Assembly: GCF_002776525.5 (NCBI RefSeq)
Contig: NC_045444.1
Span: 31,210,442 to 31,274,441, forward strand
DNA length: 64,000 nucleotides
Reading direction: 5' to 3'
Origin: Piliocolobus tephrosceles
Taxonomy: Eukaryota; Chordata; Mammalia; Primates; Cercopithecidae
Of the stretch, positions 34,440 to 46,195 are shown piece by piece (within the stretch, counting starts at the first letter, position 1; every line of letters starts with the position of its first letter). The notes beneath the pieces are model-generated. The model ran no database searches and had not been told where the DNA came from. It saw only the letters and a list, made by a program, of their open reading frames with translations. Made by a program: the position numbers and the translations under genes.

Positions 34440-34830
34440 ACTGGCTTTCTTTTCTTTCTTCAAACCTGTTAAGCTCTTTCACACCTCAGGACCTTTGCCT
34501 GGGACATTTCCTCTGCCCAGAAAGCTCTTTCTCTGGCTGACTCCTTTTCATCTTTATTAAAGTTAAATATCATCTCCTCTGAGGCATCTTCTGACAACCC
34601 AATCTAAAGTAGTTACTATCTCCAACACCATCCCTTTCCGTTGCCTTTAGAGCACTGATCACAGGATATAATTGATCTTTATTTGTTCACCTGCTGGTTT
34701 AATGCCATCTTTTGTCACTGTCCTGCAGCTCTATGAGTACGTAATCTTTTTTTCATGGCTACTCTCTGCCCAGAAGTGATCACAGTCTCTGGTACATAAA
34801 CAATAATTAAGAAATGTTTTTAAAAATTAA
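34440..34830 (+). mobile_element. L2 LINE 3' region (sense)
   Basis: CACACCTCAGGACCTTTGCC, ACATTTCCTCTGCCCAGAAA, GTTAAATATCATCTCCTCTG, AGGCATCTTCTGACAACCCA, TTAGAGCACTGATCACAGGA and ACAGTCTCTGGTACATAAAC follow the sense L2 3' end in order. Best sense-oriented L2 in the window. Confidence 0.88.
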
Positions 34831-34994
34831 AGGATAACTGAAAGCTGTGGGATAATCAAAGAAGTAAAATCCTGCCTCAAGAACCCCTGAGTGAAACAAA
34901 ATGTAGACATGTGCAAACTGAAAACAGTATTACAAGATAGCATATCACTGACTATCATAGTAAATGTTCAAAAGAATGAGAATGAGAAGTTGAG

Positions 34995-35347
34995 AAGACT
35001 TGAATTGGCCAGGCGTGGTGGCTAATGCCTGTAATCCCAGCACTTTTGGAGGCTGAGGCAGGTGGATCACTTGAGGTTAGGAGTTCGAGATCAGCCTGGC
35101 CAAACATGGCAAAACCTTGTCTCTACTAAAAATACAAAAATTAGCCAAATGTGGTGGCGGGTGCCTGTAATCCCAACTACTTGGGAGGCTGAGTTGGGAG
35201 AATTGCTTGAACCCGGGAGGTGGAGGTTGCAGTGAGCTGAGATTGTGCCACTGCATTCCAACCTGGGTAACAGAGTAAGACTCTTTCTCAAAAAAAAAAA
35301 AAAAAAAGAAAAAGAAAAGAAAAGAAAAAGAAAAAAAGACATGAGTT
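34995..35347 (+). mobile_element. AluS with target-site duplication
   Basis: Sense Alu from GGCCAGGCGTGGTGGCTAAT (35007) to a tail of A and GAAAA units ending at about 35338. AAGACTTGAATT (34995-35006) and AAGACATGAGTT (35336-35347) match at 10 of 12 positions. Confidence 0.92.
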
Positions 35348-35424
35348 TTGGTGAAAAACACAGTTTGAATGTAGACATTCAGTTTTGAGATAAGCTAAGC
35401 CAATCTTATGATGGGGATGAAGCA

Positions 35425-35540
35425 CCATTCATTCAGTCATTCAACAATTATTTTTGAATACTTATAACATTTTGGAAGCTAGAATTATAGCATCAAGCAA
35501 AATAGAAAAGTCCTTGCCCTCAGGAAGCAGCATCACTTAT
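35425..35540 (-). mobile_element. L2 3' end (antisense)
   Basis: CATTCATTCAGTCATTCAAC, CATTTTGGAAGCTAGAATTA and AGTCCTTGCCCTCAGGAAGC follow the antisense L2 end. Confidence 0.75.
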
Positions 35541-35544
35541 TGGC

Positions 35545-35620
35545 TGACTTTTGAAGAATTATTAATACTTACTCTCCCTAAGTCTCAGTTTCTTCATATA
35601 AAATGCTGGAATAAAGACAG
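35545..35620 (+). mobile_element. MIR fragment
   Basis: ACTCTCCCTAAGTCTCAGTT, then TCTTCATATAAAATGCTGGA resembles MIR 'acctctctgtgcctcagtttcctcatctgtaaaatggg'. Short. Confidence 0.5.
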
Positions 35621-36399
35621 TCCTTTGTAGTGAACACTATGTGTGTCACACTCAGATTTTCTTGGTTTTAATTTACCAACTCTATGTGACACTCACCCCC
35701 ACCAACCCCAGTTCTACATACTTTGCTGCTAAGGGCTCTCCACTTTTTCAAGTTTCGTGGTCCATGTTATTGGTCTTGGTTCCATGATTGGAGCATTACA
35801 TTGAAAATTGTTCTGCAACTGCTATCCAGATCTATGACAAAGAAAATTTTAACTACCTTGGAATACTTTACTTGGGCACAGGAAGGAGTTCCAGTATGAA
35901 CTTATGTCTCTCCACTTATGCCAGCTCGAAGCAAGGAGCCTTCTCTGAGACGTTTATAATGATGCAAATTCAAGTGTGAGTTCTGGACTGGGTTGAACAC
36001 AGTTTGCAATGAAGAGCAGAGAATGGAGTCAATTATGTTATTAAAAAAGAATCAGCATGCTTTGTTAGCTAACCAAATGAGTGTGGTTGGCAAATGTAGG
36101 AAAAGGAGGGGTAACAAGATAAAGGAACCAAGTTAATGGGAACGTTTGCAGCCTTTTGGCCAGGAAAAATGCTATAATTGATAGAAATATGCAGGTAAAT
36201 ACATTGAACATGGAAGCCAGATTGAGAAAAAAGATGACACATTTAGTTTAAGCAAATCTGATGAGGTGAACTTAAGGAATGTGCTGGCAGTGTGAGGTGG
36301 TGTTCAGAGTCGAGAAGAGGATATAAATATTTTGGGCAACGATGGTAGGAATGAGGTGCTAAATGAGTATCCAGGGATTCAGTAGATACAGGCTCCAGC
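35621..36399. other. Unassigned non-repeat sequence
   Basis: No repeat or gene recognised. Confidence 0.35.
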
Positions 36400-36800
36400 T
36401 TGGTTCACTCTTCTTTCCTTTTCCCAAGGCATATATTCAGGAAGCTAAACAATAACTTTTGTAACAATCATCTCAAAATGGCTAAGTCTTGATTAGTAAG
36501 TGACAATTTTTCTAATTTTCTGTCCCAGTTTCCAACTTAGAACCAACGAGAGAAAGCCTAGTATGTACCCTTAACCAATCACATAGCATGCCCCAATTCT
36601 AGTTAACTGCTTTCGGACACCAACAGCCTCCAGTCAGCATGTGCCTAAAACCTTCTCTTTTTTCCACTACCGTATAAAGCTTTGCTACCCTCTGCTTGCT
36701 TTGGAGTCTCTGCCAAAACACAGATGATAGGCGGCTGACTCCTTTGCTATAGCAAGCTCGGAATAAATAGCCTTTGATTTTTTTTTTTATTTGGTTGTTT
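36400..36800 (+). mobile_element. Endogenous retrovirus LTR with TATA box and polyadenylation signal
   Basis: The order is AACCAATCACATAGCATGCC (CCAAT-type box), TATAAA at 36673-36678, a GCTTTGGAGTCTCTGCC block, a GGCGGCTGACTCC block, then AATAAA at 36762-36767 followed by a T-rich downstream element. This is the U3-R-U5 layout of a gammaretrovirus-like (class I) or ERVL LTR in sense orientation. Exact ends and family are not determined. No internal region follows, so it is probably a solo LTR. Confidence 0.62.
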
Positions 36801-37834
36801 TTCATTTATTTCCATATCTGCCTTTTACTAAAAATGGATAAGTTAATTAGAATATAGGCCCAAGGAAAGAACATGTTTGGGTAAACAGTTATTTTTCAGG
36901 ACTTCATATGTTTGAGAAGATGCAGAAGTCAAGAAGAAAAGATTGGATGAACTACTAATTGTGAATATACATCGTGAGATAGGCTACTGATATGGAGCGA
37001 GGGAGAGAGTCAGAGACACAGAATGCTTGACATGGCTAGAAAGTAGAAGTGAGGAGTGGGGATAGTGCTAAGCACACGAAGGGGGTTATCTTTTTCCTTC
37101 CTCATCCTTAATGCTTGATATCTAGCACAGGCTGTAGGCCCTGAAGCAAAGCTCCTTGCATTTTATCCGAAACAGAGCAACAAATAGGCTTAATATAAAA
37201 GCCTGGCCTTTTAATTTTTTGTAGTTGCTTTGAATTGTCAACCAATTACATGACCACACAATAATTTTTGTTTCCTCAACAATAAAAATAACAATAATGA
37301 CTTGGAATTCAGGAAAAATGATTCACATGGAACAGTTTCAGCCTCTCTATTAGATTACTTTAAGGTCAGCATGAATCAGAGGAACCTGTTCTTAATGTAA
37401 TGGTAATTAGGACTCTCCACCCTGTTTCTCTGTTATTTTCTTCTCCTCCCAAGTCTCCTTTGCCAAGAAATCTTCCACATCTCCACCTCTGCTGTTGATA
37501 AGCCTAAATCGGTCTCTCAACAACTTCCCAGCAAAAGTATTCTCTCACAATCTCCTTGGATTTGGGGTCATTCTTGTTCTTTCCAATACAGGACTGAATT
37601 TTAAAAATATATATAATGCTTTCACACTGATCAAATGAGGTGAATGTTTGAAACCAACCAACATATTTTTCTGGCACTTGGAGTTCGTTGAACCTACCCA
37701 GAATTTTCTTAGGCTTGCAAATCATCAAATCCTATCCGAGACCTGCAGTATCAGAAACCCTGCCTGGGAGGCACAGTAATCTGTAGTGTTACACACTCTT
37801 CAGGTGAATTTTAAATTTTCAGAAATGTTTGAAG
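36801..37834. other. 1-kb unassigned non-repeat sequence
   Basis: No repeat or gene recognised. Confidence 0.35.
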
Positions 37835-37864
37835 ACAGGGATTGGGAAACTGTCGCTGATATGC

Positions 37865-37920
37865 TAATTCTGCCCACTGTTTATTCTGTTTATTCTGCCC
37901 ACTGTACCCACTGTTTATTT
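37865..37920. repeat. Short local duplication of a TTATTCTGCCCACTG-type unit
   Basis: The phrase TCTGCCCACTGTTTATTCTG is followed by TTTATTCTGCCCACTG and then TACCCACTGTTTATTTTGG. This gives about three partial copies of a CCCACTG-TTTATTCTG unit. It looks like slippage or a small tandem duplication. Confidence 0.7.
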
Positions 37921-37939
37921 TGGTACAGCCTGGTAAGCT

Positions 37940-38200
37940 AAGAATGATCTTTACATTTTTTAATTCTTTCAAAAATCTAAAAAGGTGAATAATTTGTTAT
38001 ACGTAAAAATTTCACAAAAATCAAATTTTATTGTCAGTAAAGTTTCATTAGAACACCGTTACACCCATATGTTTATATATGGTACATGGCTGCTTTTGCA
38101 AAAACTGAAGAGCTGTGGTCATGATCAAATGGCCCACAAAGCCTAAAATATTTTACTATCTGTATCTTTACAGAAAAAGTTGGTCCCCTATTTCTAGGAC
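37940..38200 (-). mobile_element. hAT-superfamily DNA element (antisense)
   Basis: AAGTTTCATTAGAACACC, ATGGCTGCTTTTGCA, CAAATGGCCCACAAAGCCTA, AAATATTTTACTATCTGTAT and CTTTACAGAAAAAGTTGG match the reverse complement of a common mammalian hAT element (AAACTTTTTCTGTAAAGGGC, CAGATAGTAAATATTTTAGG, CTTTGTGGGCC). The right part, 38036-38195, is the firm portion and the left extent is uncertain. Subfamily not named. Confidence 0.65.
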
Positions 38201-38500
38201 ATAAGCTTTCTAGGATCAACAATATGTGTTGGCGACAAGCACTAAAAGTTTGCTTTTCCTTGTAGTGTTTCTCCTTCAGATGCTTTATTCCACAGGTCTA
38301 GAAATCCGGTGGTATTTCCTCTCAGTCAGACTCCTTTCATTCCCAAAATGCAACATTTTATTTTCCCTTGTTGCTTCGCAGCAAGGGAAATATTATAACA
38401 AAGGGATTTCTCTACCTTAGATGTGATCATTAGAGTCACTTCTCTGAGAGTGGAAACATAGTTGAGGACATACTCTGGAAATACCTTATTGCTGGTTTAG

Positions 38501-38680
38501 CAGAGGTTCTCAAATTTGGCTTTGCATGAAATTGACTATGGTGCTTGATAAAGTTGTAGATCCCTGAGGCAAATCTCCATGGGAAGCTCTGAGTTGGGCA
38601 CTGGGAATCTGCATTTTTGTAAGCACCTGAGAAGATTCTGAGTCTGATAGTCTGAGGAACAAACTTTTCCAGAAACACTA
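38501..38680 (+). mobile_element. MER5-type hAT-Charlie element
   Basis: CAGAGGTTCTCAAATTTGGC opens the element. GGGAATCTGCATTTTTGTAA is in the middle. GTCTGAGGAACAAACTTTTC and CAGAAACACTA close it, corresponding to the inverted terminal ends of MER5 (CAGTGGTTCTCAAAC ... TTTGAGAACCACTG). Confidence 0.78.
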
Positions 38681-40190
38681 ACTTACAGAATTGCTACAAG
38701 GAAAGCACTGCTGGTATTAGAGAAGAGGCTGATGGCAGCTTACATACCCTTCACTCAAAATAACTGGCTTCTGTACTAACTCTCTATTGCCAATGATTAG
38801 GCACAAACTGGCTTTTAGACTGAGGCCTGGGATTTGGGGTTAGAAAGTACAAGGGAAGAAACGTTCTAAAAGTATGGAAAATGTAAAAACGCATTTGGAT
38901 TACAGTGTGGTCTAAAGCAGGATAGATTTTTAACCACTCTAAGTAGAGATGTCTCTCTGAACTCAGTGAGATTCTCCTTACATCTTTTTATTCTGTGTCA
39001 CTATCTATGATTTCTCTGTAATTTAGCCATTTTTAGTATTCTACTTCTTAATGCATTTAAGGTTTCTCCACAAAAGAAAAAATATCAGTCAACTTATTTG
39101 TGGTGTTACCTACAATTTGACCAAAACCAGTGGACCATACATTGCTGTCTTCTCTGTCAACATCATTAACTCTTTTCTATTTTATATCTTATTTCTCTAA
39201 ATTGGGTAGAACAGGGACTTTTTGTGTACTTTCTGCATAAGGCCTTTCATACGAAGAGTGAAAGTTGCAAATTAAAGAAATATAAACCTAAAAAAGAAGT
39301 ACGGGCCTTAAAATACTTCTTTTCTCACTTCTCTATATTTCTAATTATATTTATCTTCTACAAATATTAGTAGTATGACTCAAACTTTTCAAGATACCAT
39401 CTAGTAGACATCCTGCTATTAAGTCACCATGCAACATATATCTCTTTGTGTATCATCTAATTGTAGAAAGAAATGGCATTTATAAAAGTATTCTCTCCTT
39501 TTCTGATGTTTATTTGATAATATCATGTGGCATTCTGCTTTTTCTATTTTCATCGTTGAGTGAGCTCTTTAATAACCACCAAAATAAAAATACAAACTAT
39601 TTGATGTTCATTTCATCTAAATCACACAAGCAACTCTACAGGATAAGTGGGTAAATGTTTTCAGTTCTAGATAAGGATCTCTAGCCAGAGATTTAAGAAA
39701 TATTTGGTTCAGCAAAGTAGTAAGTAAATAAAAGGTTGACCCGTCACTATCCAATCTTGGGGCCAGTGAACCTGATGCTGTGAAATAAAGAAGTAATTGT
39801 CCCTCATCAGCTAGGAGAGCTTTCAACATATCACACAAGTCCCACCCAGGAGGATGAATGTTCTTTTCCTTCCTTCCCTCCCTCATATTCTCCTGCTCAC
39901 CCCGCTGACGGCAAGTCTAAGGGAGATGATGAATCATGCCAGAAAGGTGGGGTCTATCAGTTATTTCTATGAGCCCAGCTCGCACTGACTCATTTCTAAG
40001 GAAGCAGCATGCTTCTGTGGCAGAGCCCGGCTATGTATTTATTTATTTATTTATTTCGTGCATGTGCTTTTCCAGACTTATAACATACACCAGAAGCCTC
40101 CTGAGTGGGTTCCAGAAGTGAAAAAAATCATAAATTGAATGCACATGGAGAAAGCACGTCCCCATCCAAGACCTCACAGGCTCCCACCCT
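38681..40190. other. 1.5-kb unassigned non-repeat sequence
   Basis: No repeat family or gene recognised. A short TTTA tetranucleotide run lies at about 40036-40056. Confidence 0.35.
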
Positions 40191-40260
40191 AGCCATCCAA
40201 GTCCACACCCTCATGGTTTACATAGCACCTTTCTTCCAAGGACCCCAGAGAGCTGCTCCA
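40191..40260 (+). mobile_element. Possible L3/CR1 LINE fragment
   Basis: ATGGTTTACATAGCACCTTT followed by CTTCCAAGGACCCCAGAGAG resembles the CR1/L3 end phrase 'ttatagcgcctttcatccnagggatctcaaagcgc'. Very short, weak call. Confidence 0.3.
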
Positions 40261-41574
40261 GCACAAAGGAATTAGACTAAGGGAAGGATATGTTTGGCTT
40301 TCCTCTTAACTAGTAGAAGGAACTATTGGGCCCTCTAGAGTCCAAGGCCACACAGGCAGGCTCTGTATATACTTCAGAATCAAATTAGATCTAAAGTCCC
40401 TAGGTGTTCAATTTTACATTTTAGAGAGTCTAAATCACTTTTGATTATTTTTATGCAGAGTGAAAAAAGTACGAAGTGAGAAGATTTTGCTTTTGGAAAT
40501 GCATTCCCTTGAACCCCACTTCCATTCCATTTTTTCCTAGTTATCACACTCTTTTCCCAAACATCAGGCACTCTCATGCTGTCTTTCCAGGAGAGCAATC
40601 TAATCAAGTCAGTCGTATTAAGGTGCTATGATATGACTGCTTATCCCATGTATATTCTTGTTTTTAGGAAAGAACATACCCTAAGAAATGAAGAAATCAC
40701 TGAAAATGAAGGAATTTGATTTGAGATAAAAAATTTTGATGTATATGAGTCTTTCCAACAATCTGTATGTATGTAATCTACACTTTCTCTGCCTAAGTTA
40801 AAGACACGCTTGGCTCAAAATAGGGCTGAGACCATACAGTAAAACATAGCTTGTCAGGGCCAGCCTATGGAAAGCTGCTGTTTTTCCCTGTGCACAGTCT
40901 TCAAATTTAGCCATTGCTTTAAATTACTGGCCTAAGAAACTTGAGTATTTAGTTCAAACCTCGAATATTAACCACAAATATATAACAATGTAAGATCTGA
41001 GACAAGTTCAACTAAGTATCCAGTCGAGGCTAAGTTATTCTTGATCCATCATACCTCTCAGTCATTTTATTGTGACTTGTGACTGCTGACTTAATTTCCC
41101 TTTGCTTCTGTACCTGGATTTAATTCACTTGGTTCTAGACATCATGACTGTTATCTGTGCCCATTCTGATGCCTGGTTTCATTGCTGTAAGTCTTGCTGC
41201 TGTAAGAACTACAGGGTTGGACTGCTTTCTCCCAGTCTGGTATTTTTATCCTTCATTCATAGTTTGCTTTTTCCCACCTTCTAGAATGACTCAACATCAT
41301 GTGGAGAGCATCCAGTGTGAGCCCGCTAGAGCACAGAACATTAAATCCCCAATACCTGGAAAGCACTGGCCTAGAACCCTTGAACAACCAGTCTCTCTAC
41401 CCCTCCTTGCAATCTCACTACCCTGAGGCAATCGGCTTGGTGGAAGAGGCAAATACCAAGAGAACAAGCTAATGTTCTTAGGGGTTTATATAGATAATTT
41501 GATGAATGAATCCTAGATGTATAAAAATATGGGCTCCTGAAATAGGATCTTAGACCCCAAATTCTTTTTTCTAG
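40261..41574. other. 1.3-kb unassigned non-repeat sequence
   Basis: No repeat or gene recognised. Two overlapping plus-strand ORFs of 60 and 89 codons (41102-41426) carry no motif. Confidence 0.35.
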
Positions 41575-41710
41575 TCAAGGATACTGAAACTCCAAAAGGT
41601 GTAATTATATTGCCCAGCACCACAAACTCACTGACAAACTGAATCAGGAATAGACTTTGGCCTCTTGAGACTCAAGACAATGTTCTTTCTATTATACTAT
41701 CCACTCTGCT
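41575..41710 (-). mobile_element. MIR SINE (antisense)
   Basis: GGATACTGAAACTCCAAAAG, TATATTGCCCAGCACCACAA, AGACTTTGGCCTCTTGAGAC and CTATTATACTATCCACTCTG follow the antisense MIR order (gaggaaactgaggcacagag ... cccaaggtcacacag ... gtctgactccagagc ... accactacactat). Confidence 0.78.
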
Positions 41711-42566
41711 CCTTTCTTATAATACCAATTTTTAAAAAATATACAGCATGGGAAGCTGTTTTAATATTGGCCTCCCAGCTCCTCAGAACCATTCTCAGCA
41801 GGATTTACAGATCCTGGCCACATGTCTGCAAAAGGGTCTCTGAACACATACTTGAGATTTTCATATGTGTTAGATAAACAGAGCTAAGCCCATCAAAATT
41901 ATGATTTTTCTCATCCCCTCCCACTTCTGCTTATATTTTGGTCATAGTGGACATTAAAAATATTTTTCATGCCATAATCTCAAGTTTTCTAAAATTCTGG
42001 TTGCTGTTCCCGTACCCACATATTCATTTTACTCCAAGTAATTATGCTTCTAGCAGGAAAGTATTCTCTCATTTGCTATAGATATGTCTCTATTTGAAAA
42101 AAGCACCAGGGCCAAAATACACTCATCCTAATGTCTCACATGCTCTACTCCTGACATCACACCAGCACCACAAGGAAATTGATTCTCCTGGTAATGGCAC
42201 ATACAGTCAAGGTGAAAACTTGCTAAAGAAGGGTTCTATATTCTTCAGAAGACTTCTATAGTAACGTACATCCACAATTTGCTCTCGACGCTGAAATATT
42301 AAAGCTCACCTTGTTGTCACCCTTTATTTTACAGAAGAAAAAGTTCTAGTTAATTCATCGGATTGGCTACAAACAGGCACAGTCTAGAACACAGACCCCG
42401 GCCTAAACTAGCTAGTGAAAGATATTTTGGGAAGAATTTTAAGAAACCAAAAGAAAAAGTGTTTGGAGGTTAACAACAGAATTCAAATACTTCAGACTCC
42501 CTTTATTCTCTGAGCATGCCAATCATTTCTTCTTAGGCCAAGCAAACTTACCCAGTACCAAAACTT

Positions 42567-42611
42567 TTAGGTTCAGCAAAGCACCACTTTAGATTCAGCA
42601 AAGCACCCCTT
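42567..42611. repeat. Two-copy tandem duplication (about 22-bp unit)
   Basis: TTTAGGTTCAGCAAAGCACC and TTTAGATTCAGCAAAGCACC stand side by side with a 22-bp period and one mismatch. A small, young-looking tandem duplication. Confidence 0.8.
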
Positions 42612-44284
42612 GCCCTCAAGAATATCAGGCCTTATTTGCCAGAGCAGAACATGAATAGGAACACAATTTACAGACCAAATCAATACATACAATATTATTG
42701 TTGAGATATCCTCTGTAGAAGGCAAAATATGGCTTACATGAGTCGTAATATTAAAATTTTATAATATTAAAATATTGTTTTCCTTCAGGGAGAACGTAAT
42801 TGTTTCTGTCGCTTGGAGAATAAAATTTTTGCAAATGGTATACATTATCTTGTCATGGTCAAAAACAATCAGTTATTTATCTGTACCTTTCTTAGATGCC
42901 TCCTTAAAATTGCATGCTGGTCATTTTCTTCCTTCTGCTCATACCACAGGTTTACTGCTTACCACCCACTCAAATGCTGATATGCAAGCCACATGTACAG
43001 ACACACTTTTTGTTTTGCTTCTTCTTCTTTAATGTGTTGAGGCTGAGTAACAAGTAAGGATTTTGCCATGGAATGAAAACAAGGATATCAGTTTTCATGT
43101 ACATATCATTTATCTCCTTTTACCTGTGAACAAAATAATAAATAAGGCATGTCTTTTTTTCTTGTCGTGCACAGATACTGTTCTATCTTGCTGTCTAAAG
43201 TCCAGGATAAGCAGATACTGCCATTGCATTCCTTTACAGGACTGATGCTGTTTATCAAATGTCTTCTGTAAAAGCAATCCAACTACTAAACAAGCAGAGA
43301 TGAATCTCTGCTTTTTCTTGCAAGAGCACCCTAGGAGGCAAACATTTGCAATAGTTCTAAATAAAAATATATTAAGAAAAGAAAATGAAAAGTTCTTTTG
43401 AAATGTATTTTTGGTTGTGAAATTAGAGTGAAAAATAGCATACTGGATGTTATTCAATCTCTCAAAATATTTCATATTCTGAACAGTGTCTCCCTTTATA
43501 GAAAGAGTTAATCTATTTAAACTAGTCTTAGAGGTTTTTAAAAATAACAACAAAAACAACAACGAAAAGAAAATACACCACCAACAAGCTTTTCTATGCT
43601 TTTAGTAATAAAGACCTTTTACTTAGAATGGATTATGTATTAAACTTTTTCCATGTCTTTGCTAGCTCAGCAAACCTTTGTTCTGAATGCTTTGTGACCA
43701 TTGGTGCCTTTGATTATAGATTGCACCACCATTTGATTTATTTTTTTCTCATGGGCAACATATTTCTTTCATTGAGCAACATTCTGAAACTTGGAAATCT
43801 AACCTGTGTTTTAGTCTTAGGAAAGGAACATTCATATGGTAAATCCTCCCCGGTTGGACTTGGTATTCATTCAACTCTTATATGGTTGATTTCAGGCCAG
43901 CTTTAATTATGCAATCACCCTCAACTCAAAGAGGATAGGAGAATACAAAAGCGCTTTCTAACGCTTGTATTTAATAGAGTGCTAGTTTTATGGAAGAAGA
44001 AAAAAATTGAGAAATGTTAATATTTAACAATGAAGTGATAATCTCTAAATGCAAGTCTAGAGGACAACAAGAGCAATTTATTGTATAAATTAGAGATCAT
44101 TTAGGACTGAAATCCAGTTACACTCCCTTATTTGTCTTTGCCAGTATTAAGAAATATGTATATATGTGTGTGCATATGTATTTTTTGATTCTTCTTTTTA
44201 TCAAGAAGAAAAAAAAACAGTCACTTGACCTGTTTTATGAATTATAAAAAAATTAAATGCACGAGTACCACCTCTGAATTCATT

Positions 44285-44315
44285 GTTTTTTTTGTTTTGT
44301 TTTGTTTTGTTTTTT
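44285..44315. repeat. (TTTTG)n simple repeat
   Basis: A T-run followed by four TTTTG/TTTTGT units and another T-run. No Alu body is attached, so this is not an A-tail that I can assign. Confidence 0.85.
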
Positions 44316-46104
44316 CATCCAGAAAATGTGGTTGCTTTAAACACAGTTTCCAGGGAAGTATTTTTACACATTCTGAATTACTTGTCCAGTCATTTTCTTA
44401 TATTACATTACTCACATCCCCTTGCTGGAGGAAATTCCCTCTTACAAATGCTGTATCACTGGGATCTATGTATATTTATGTAACCCTGGTGGTTCTGTTT
44501 CTTCTTAGACAAACTCAGTGGCAGTGTTTCCTAAACTGAACTCCGTTGTCTCCATTAATATTAATTTCACACTCAAGAAAGGCAAAATGCACTCAAATCT
44601 CCCAGGTCTTTTCTTTAGAATCCTTATAGCTAACAAGCTTTGCTCTGATTTAGGAGTTTACTAGAGAGTCCTCAAACTTCCTAGAAAGCTCAACGTTGTG
44701 ATGCTTTGGTTGAATGCTTGCAGGACAACTGTTCCCTTCCATATTGGCTTGTATTTTCTCTCTATTAATGATCCAGAACAAGGATAAATCAAAGATCCTT
44801 AGCTCTAGCTAAAAGAAATGTATTCTCCAAATAATAAACGGGCAGGGAAGTTTAGCACTCCAGAGAGCTGAGACCCCCACAATTGTCTGGCTCGTTTGAA
44901 TGACCCAGAAAAGTTATACAGACTTCTTGTCTTAAACGAGCCTAGAAGGCCTCCTGGGAAGAGCTATGGGCTCAACTGGAGTGACATGCTTGTCGTAATA
45001 GAGTAGTACAGCCCTGAAACTTGCCCTTTAGATAATAATATGCTGGAACCTCCCATGTTACATGCCTGGAGGCCTTGGATTGCCATACATGGATCTCATG
45101 GTGACATGAACCCTACCTCTGTTTAATGCTAAATGTGGAGGATATTGAGAGAAGACTGAAGGATACATAATGGACCCTAGTAGCTCGGTCCACATTCTCT
45201 ATGTTATTAGACTCTGAGACAGAAAGTAAGTAAATGTTTGTATATACCCGAGCATTGCTTTGGCCTTTAAATAAATTGGAAGGGTAGTAAACCCTTAAGT
45301 AATACTTGTTGGAAAACACTGAGGCCTGTATCCAGATTAAGTAACATGACTGCTGAATTTCCTTGCCCTTTGCTGCAACCTTGGATATAGATTCTTGCTC
45401 TAAGCACTTATTTTAAGATTTTTCTGAATGGTTCATTTAATTTGTATGTGAGCTAAACAGGACATTTGGTGGGGAAAAATTTTTACAAGTGTCCCTGTCC
45501 TAATTACTGTCTAAATGTTACCTCATTCATGCTTTTATATAAGTTTTTGTGAGCATACAAGTACAACATTTTCCTAAATATTTAAGTGAGAAGGGCTCAT
45601 GCTGTTACTCTCCACCAAGCATTTTCTTAGAAATGCTTTCTTTAAAGGTATTGAGTTGATTCCTCAGTTTTCCATAAATTTGTGATCTCAATACTGAAAG
45701 AATCCTTCTGAATCCCTTTTCATTACTCACACATAGTTGATCATGTTAAGAGGCTTAGAACTATTTGGCAAACATTCCATGTCTTATGATTTCATGCGAA
45801 GCAGCAGAAAAGCAATTATTGGGTTATTTCTTTTAAAAAATAGAAAGTTCTCATCTGATTTGAGGATTGGGTGGAGACCAGGGTGTGTCTCTTCTGTCTC
45901 TTCTGGTTTCTGGTGGAGTCAATTTTTTCAGAGGAAGTCTATTTATTGGCTATAGAAAAGGACAAAAGTACTGAGGAGATCATGAATGTATTGTGATTTT
46001 CTTTTCTGGGTGATCATAAATTCATTTTTGTCACATAATATATTGTGGAAATAATAAATTTCCACAATTTATTATTATAGAGGAATAGACCTGGAGGTAT
46101 TTAC

Positions 46105-46195
46105 ACAGTCATATATATATATATATGTATATGTACATACATATATGTATATATACATATACATATATATACACACACATTTACATATATAGCAA
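46105..46195. repeat. TA/TATG/CATA-rich low-complexity tract
   Basis: Alternating TATA, TATG and TACA units ending in an ACACACAC segment. Purine-pyrimidine alternation is almost unbroken for about 85 bp. Confidence 0.9.

Larger units (their letters stand above)
41711..46104. other. 4.4-kb unassigned, repeat-poor stretch
   Basis: No repeat family recognised over most of this span. Local features are a duplicated phrase at 42567-42611, a TTTTG run at about 44286-44315, and overlapping AT-rich palindromes at 46042-46075. The largest ORF is 150 codons on the minus strand (43110-43562), low-complexity at its end and without a known motif. Nothing supports a gene. Confidence 0.4.

Noticed and set aside
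43110..43562. 150-codon minus-strand ORF in non-repeat sequence
   Set aside because: One of the longest ORFs in the window, but AT-driven composition (Lys/Phe/Leu/Asn rich), no domain, no start context and no neighbouring exon signals. Compatible with chance in 64 kb of AT-rich DNA.
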